Origin: Bacillus dicomae
GTDB lineage: Bacteria > Bacillota > Bacilli > Bacillales > Bacillaceae_G
DNA: 64,000 bases
Assembly (NCBI RefSeq): GCF_006494425.1
Contig: NZ_VHIV01000001.1
Location: forward strand, 1,178,001-1,242,000
Direction of reading: 5' to 3'
Shown: piece after piece, positions 63,167-64,000 of the stretch
Layout: each line of letters starts with the position of its first letter
How positions within the stretch are numbered: position 1 is the stretch's first letter
Notes under the pieces: model-generated
The model's database searches: none
What the model saw: the letters and a program-made list of their open reading frames with translations, nothing else
What the model was told of the DNA's origin: nothing
Program-made: the position numbers and the translations under genes

Positions 63167-63645
63167 AAGACGATATAACATACAAATATGATAATCATAA
63201 TGATTTGGAGAATGGCTTTTGCTACTGTACTGCTTAAAAAACCAACTACAGTAGCAACTCCTACTAGAAAGGCGTCTTTTGGCGCTTTTTTATGCAGTAG
63301 TTCTGTAATAAATACCGATAAGAACGGGATAATAATTAAACCGAATGGTGGGAAGAAAAAAGATCCAACAATGATCGAAACCATACCGACACGTTCTCCC
63401 CATTTAGAACTCCCGTATTTCTTCAAGAAATATCCATTTGCAATAAAATCAGCAACGAAAATGAATAGTGTAAAAATGACTTGAATAATCCAAAAGGAAG
63501 TTGTTAGTTCTCCGCCATTTATACCAAAATGATAAATGAAATATCCAGCCCAGACAGCAAGGATGCCTGGAATTATAGGGTAAATAAAGGCGAGGAATGA
63601 AACAATGAAACAGGCAATGATACAGACTGTTAATAATACCGTCAC
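63163..63645 (-). CDS. DUF456-type membrane protein
   Basis: The 160-residue protein has about four helices, with the glycine-rich pattern of DUF456: YPIIPGILAVWAGYFIYHFG, then GSSKWGERVGMVSIIVGSFFFPPFGLIIIPF and KDAFLVGVATVVGFLSSTVAKAI. Its function is unknown. It starts one base after the stop of the CNNM/CorC gene and is probably cotranscribed with it. Confidence 0.85.
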   Translation of the reverse strand: MTVLLTVCIIACFIVSFLAFIYPIIPGILAVWAGYFIYHFGINGGELTTSFWIIQVIFTLFIFVADFIANGYFLKKYGSSKWGERVGMVSIIVGSFFFPPFGLIIIPFLSVFITELLHKKAPKDAFLVGVATVVGFLSSTVAKAILQIIMIIIFVCYIVF

Positions 63646-63646
63646 T

Positions 63647-64000
63647 TTATAACTCCTTCTTCGTGTCTAATTTATGTACCGCAATTTTTTTAACTTGATG
63701 TCCATCAATTTCTAATGCTTTAAATTGAAAACCGGCAAATTCAATGGAATAACCTGCCTCAATATTTAAGTCAATTGCTTGAGAAAGAAGCCAGCCTCCA
63801 ATAGTATCTAAATCACTATCATCAATATGTAAGCCAAACATATCATTTACTTCAGAAATGAGCACCTTCCCATCTAAAACAGTAAGCTTAGGTGTACGTT
63901 TTTCAATCATAGGTGATTCATCCGCATCAAACTCATCTTGAATTTCTCCAATGATTTCTTCAAGAATGTCTTCCATTGTTAAAAGTCCAGCAGTACCGCC
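63647..64000 (-). CDS. CNNM/CorC-type (hemolysin-like) protein, C-terminal part
   Basis: The frame is open from the window edge to the TAA at 63647, so only the last ~117 residues are visible. They start GGTAGLLTMEDILEEIIGEIQDE, the end of the CBS domain of the CNNM/CorC/HlyC family. The C-terminal CorC_HlyC domain (VLDGKVLISEVNDMFGLHIDD to FKALEIDGHQVKKIAVHKL) follows. The membrane domain lies beyond the window. Such proteins act in magnesium or cobalt efflux. The DUF456 gene follows directly. Confidence 0.88.
   Translation of the reverse strand, partial: GGTAGLLTMEDILEEIIGEIQDEFDADESPMIEKRTPKLTVLDGKVLISEVNDMFGLHIDDSDLDTIGGWLLSQAIDLNIEAGYSIEFAGFQFKALEIDGHQVKKIAVHKLDTKKEL

Overview
The window is chromosomal DNA of a Bacillus cereus group bacterium (B. 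cereus, B. thuringiensis, B. anthracis and relatives). The evidence is low-GC sequence with strong AGGAGG-type ribosome binding sites and many GTG/TTG starts; two alpha/beta-type small acid-soluble spore proteins; the ExsB (CotG-like)/CotH coat pair; a CotF-like protein; two very short YjcZ-type sporulation peptides; FosB; and a 155-bp repeat with TTTAT ends that fits the bcr1 element of this group. No rRNA, tRNA, CRISPR array or prophage was seen. The window is mostly many short transcription units, each closed by an intrinsic terminator.

Layout. 1-9.7 kb: the 3' end of an MgtC-type gene, a GNAT acetyltransferase, a histidine kinase and LuxR-type response regulator fused in one ORF beside a free-standing sensor-domain protein, an erythromycin-esterase-family lipoprotein, a CPBP protease, two SASP genes on either side of two damaged genes, and an MFS exporter. 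9.7-21 kb: a divergent LysE/MocR pair, patatin phospholipase, YjcZ peptide, YwqG-like protein, secreted transglutaminase-domain protein behind a large inverted repeat, Nudix hydrolase, nadE, an orphan BceB-like permease, an AbrB paralogue and an intracellular subtilisin. 21-34.4 kb: an ArsR regulator, a frameshifted aldo/keto reductase and an MFS gene arranged around a perfect 42-bp palindrome; then DinB, a second RsgA, a chemoreceptor, YkvI, Dps, a hydrolase and a luciferase-like oxidoreductase.

34.4-43.1 kb: a shortened bcr1-like repeat, an amine oxidase, an acetyltransferase, an aldo/keto reductase, then an IS200/IS605-type tnpB-only element interrupted by one in-frame stop, a CobW-type metallochaperone, a BltD-like acetyltransferase and a decayed beta-helix gene. 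43.1-64 kb: ZnuA with a Zur-like box, NamA, Ogt, an OppA-like protein, a fosB-SDR-phosphatase operon, exsB/cotH, Nudix, DedA, a SpoVB/YtgP-like flippase, a bcr1 copy, CorA, the YcgR/YcgQ permease pair, a YkhA thioesterase, a cardiolipin synthase, a CotF-like coat protein, a small lipoprotein, an NmrA-like oxidoreductase, a DUF456 protein and the 3' end of a CNNM/CorC (hemolysin-type) gene.

Shared themes are sporulation (SASPs, ExsB/CotH, CotF-like, YjcZ peptides), metal handling (ZnuA, CobW, CorA, CorC, Dps, His-rich YcgQ), and drug or toxic-compound defence (FosB, Ere-like, MFS, LysE, RsgA paralogue). The observations most worth checking are the nonsense-interrupted TnpB with atypical catalytic residues and its probable right-end guide RNA, the 42-bp palindrome beside a homopolymer frameshift, the kinase-regulator fusion, and the two bcr1-type repeats with different centres.
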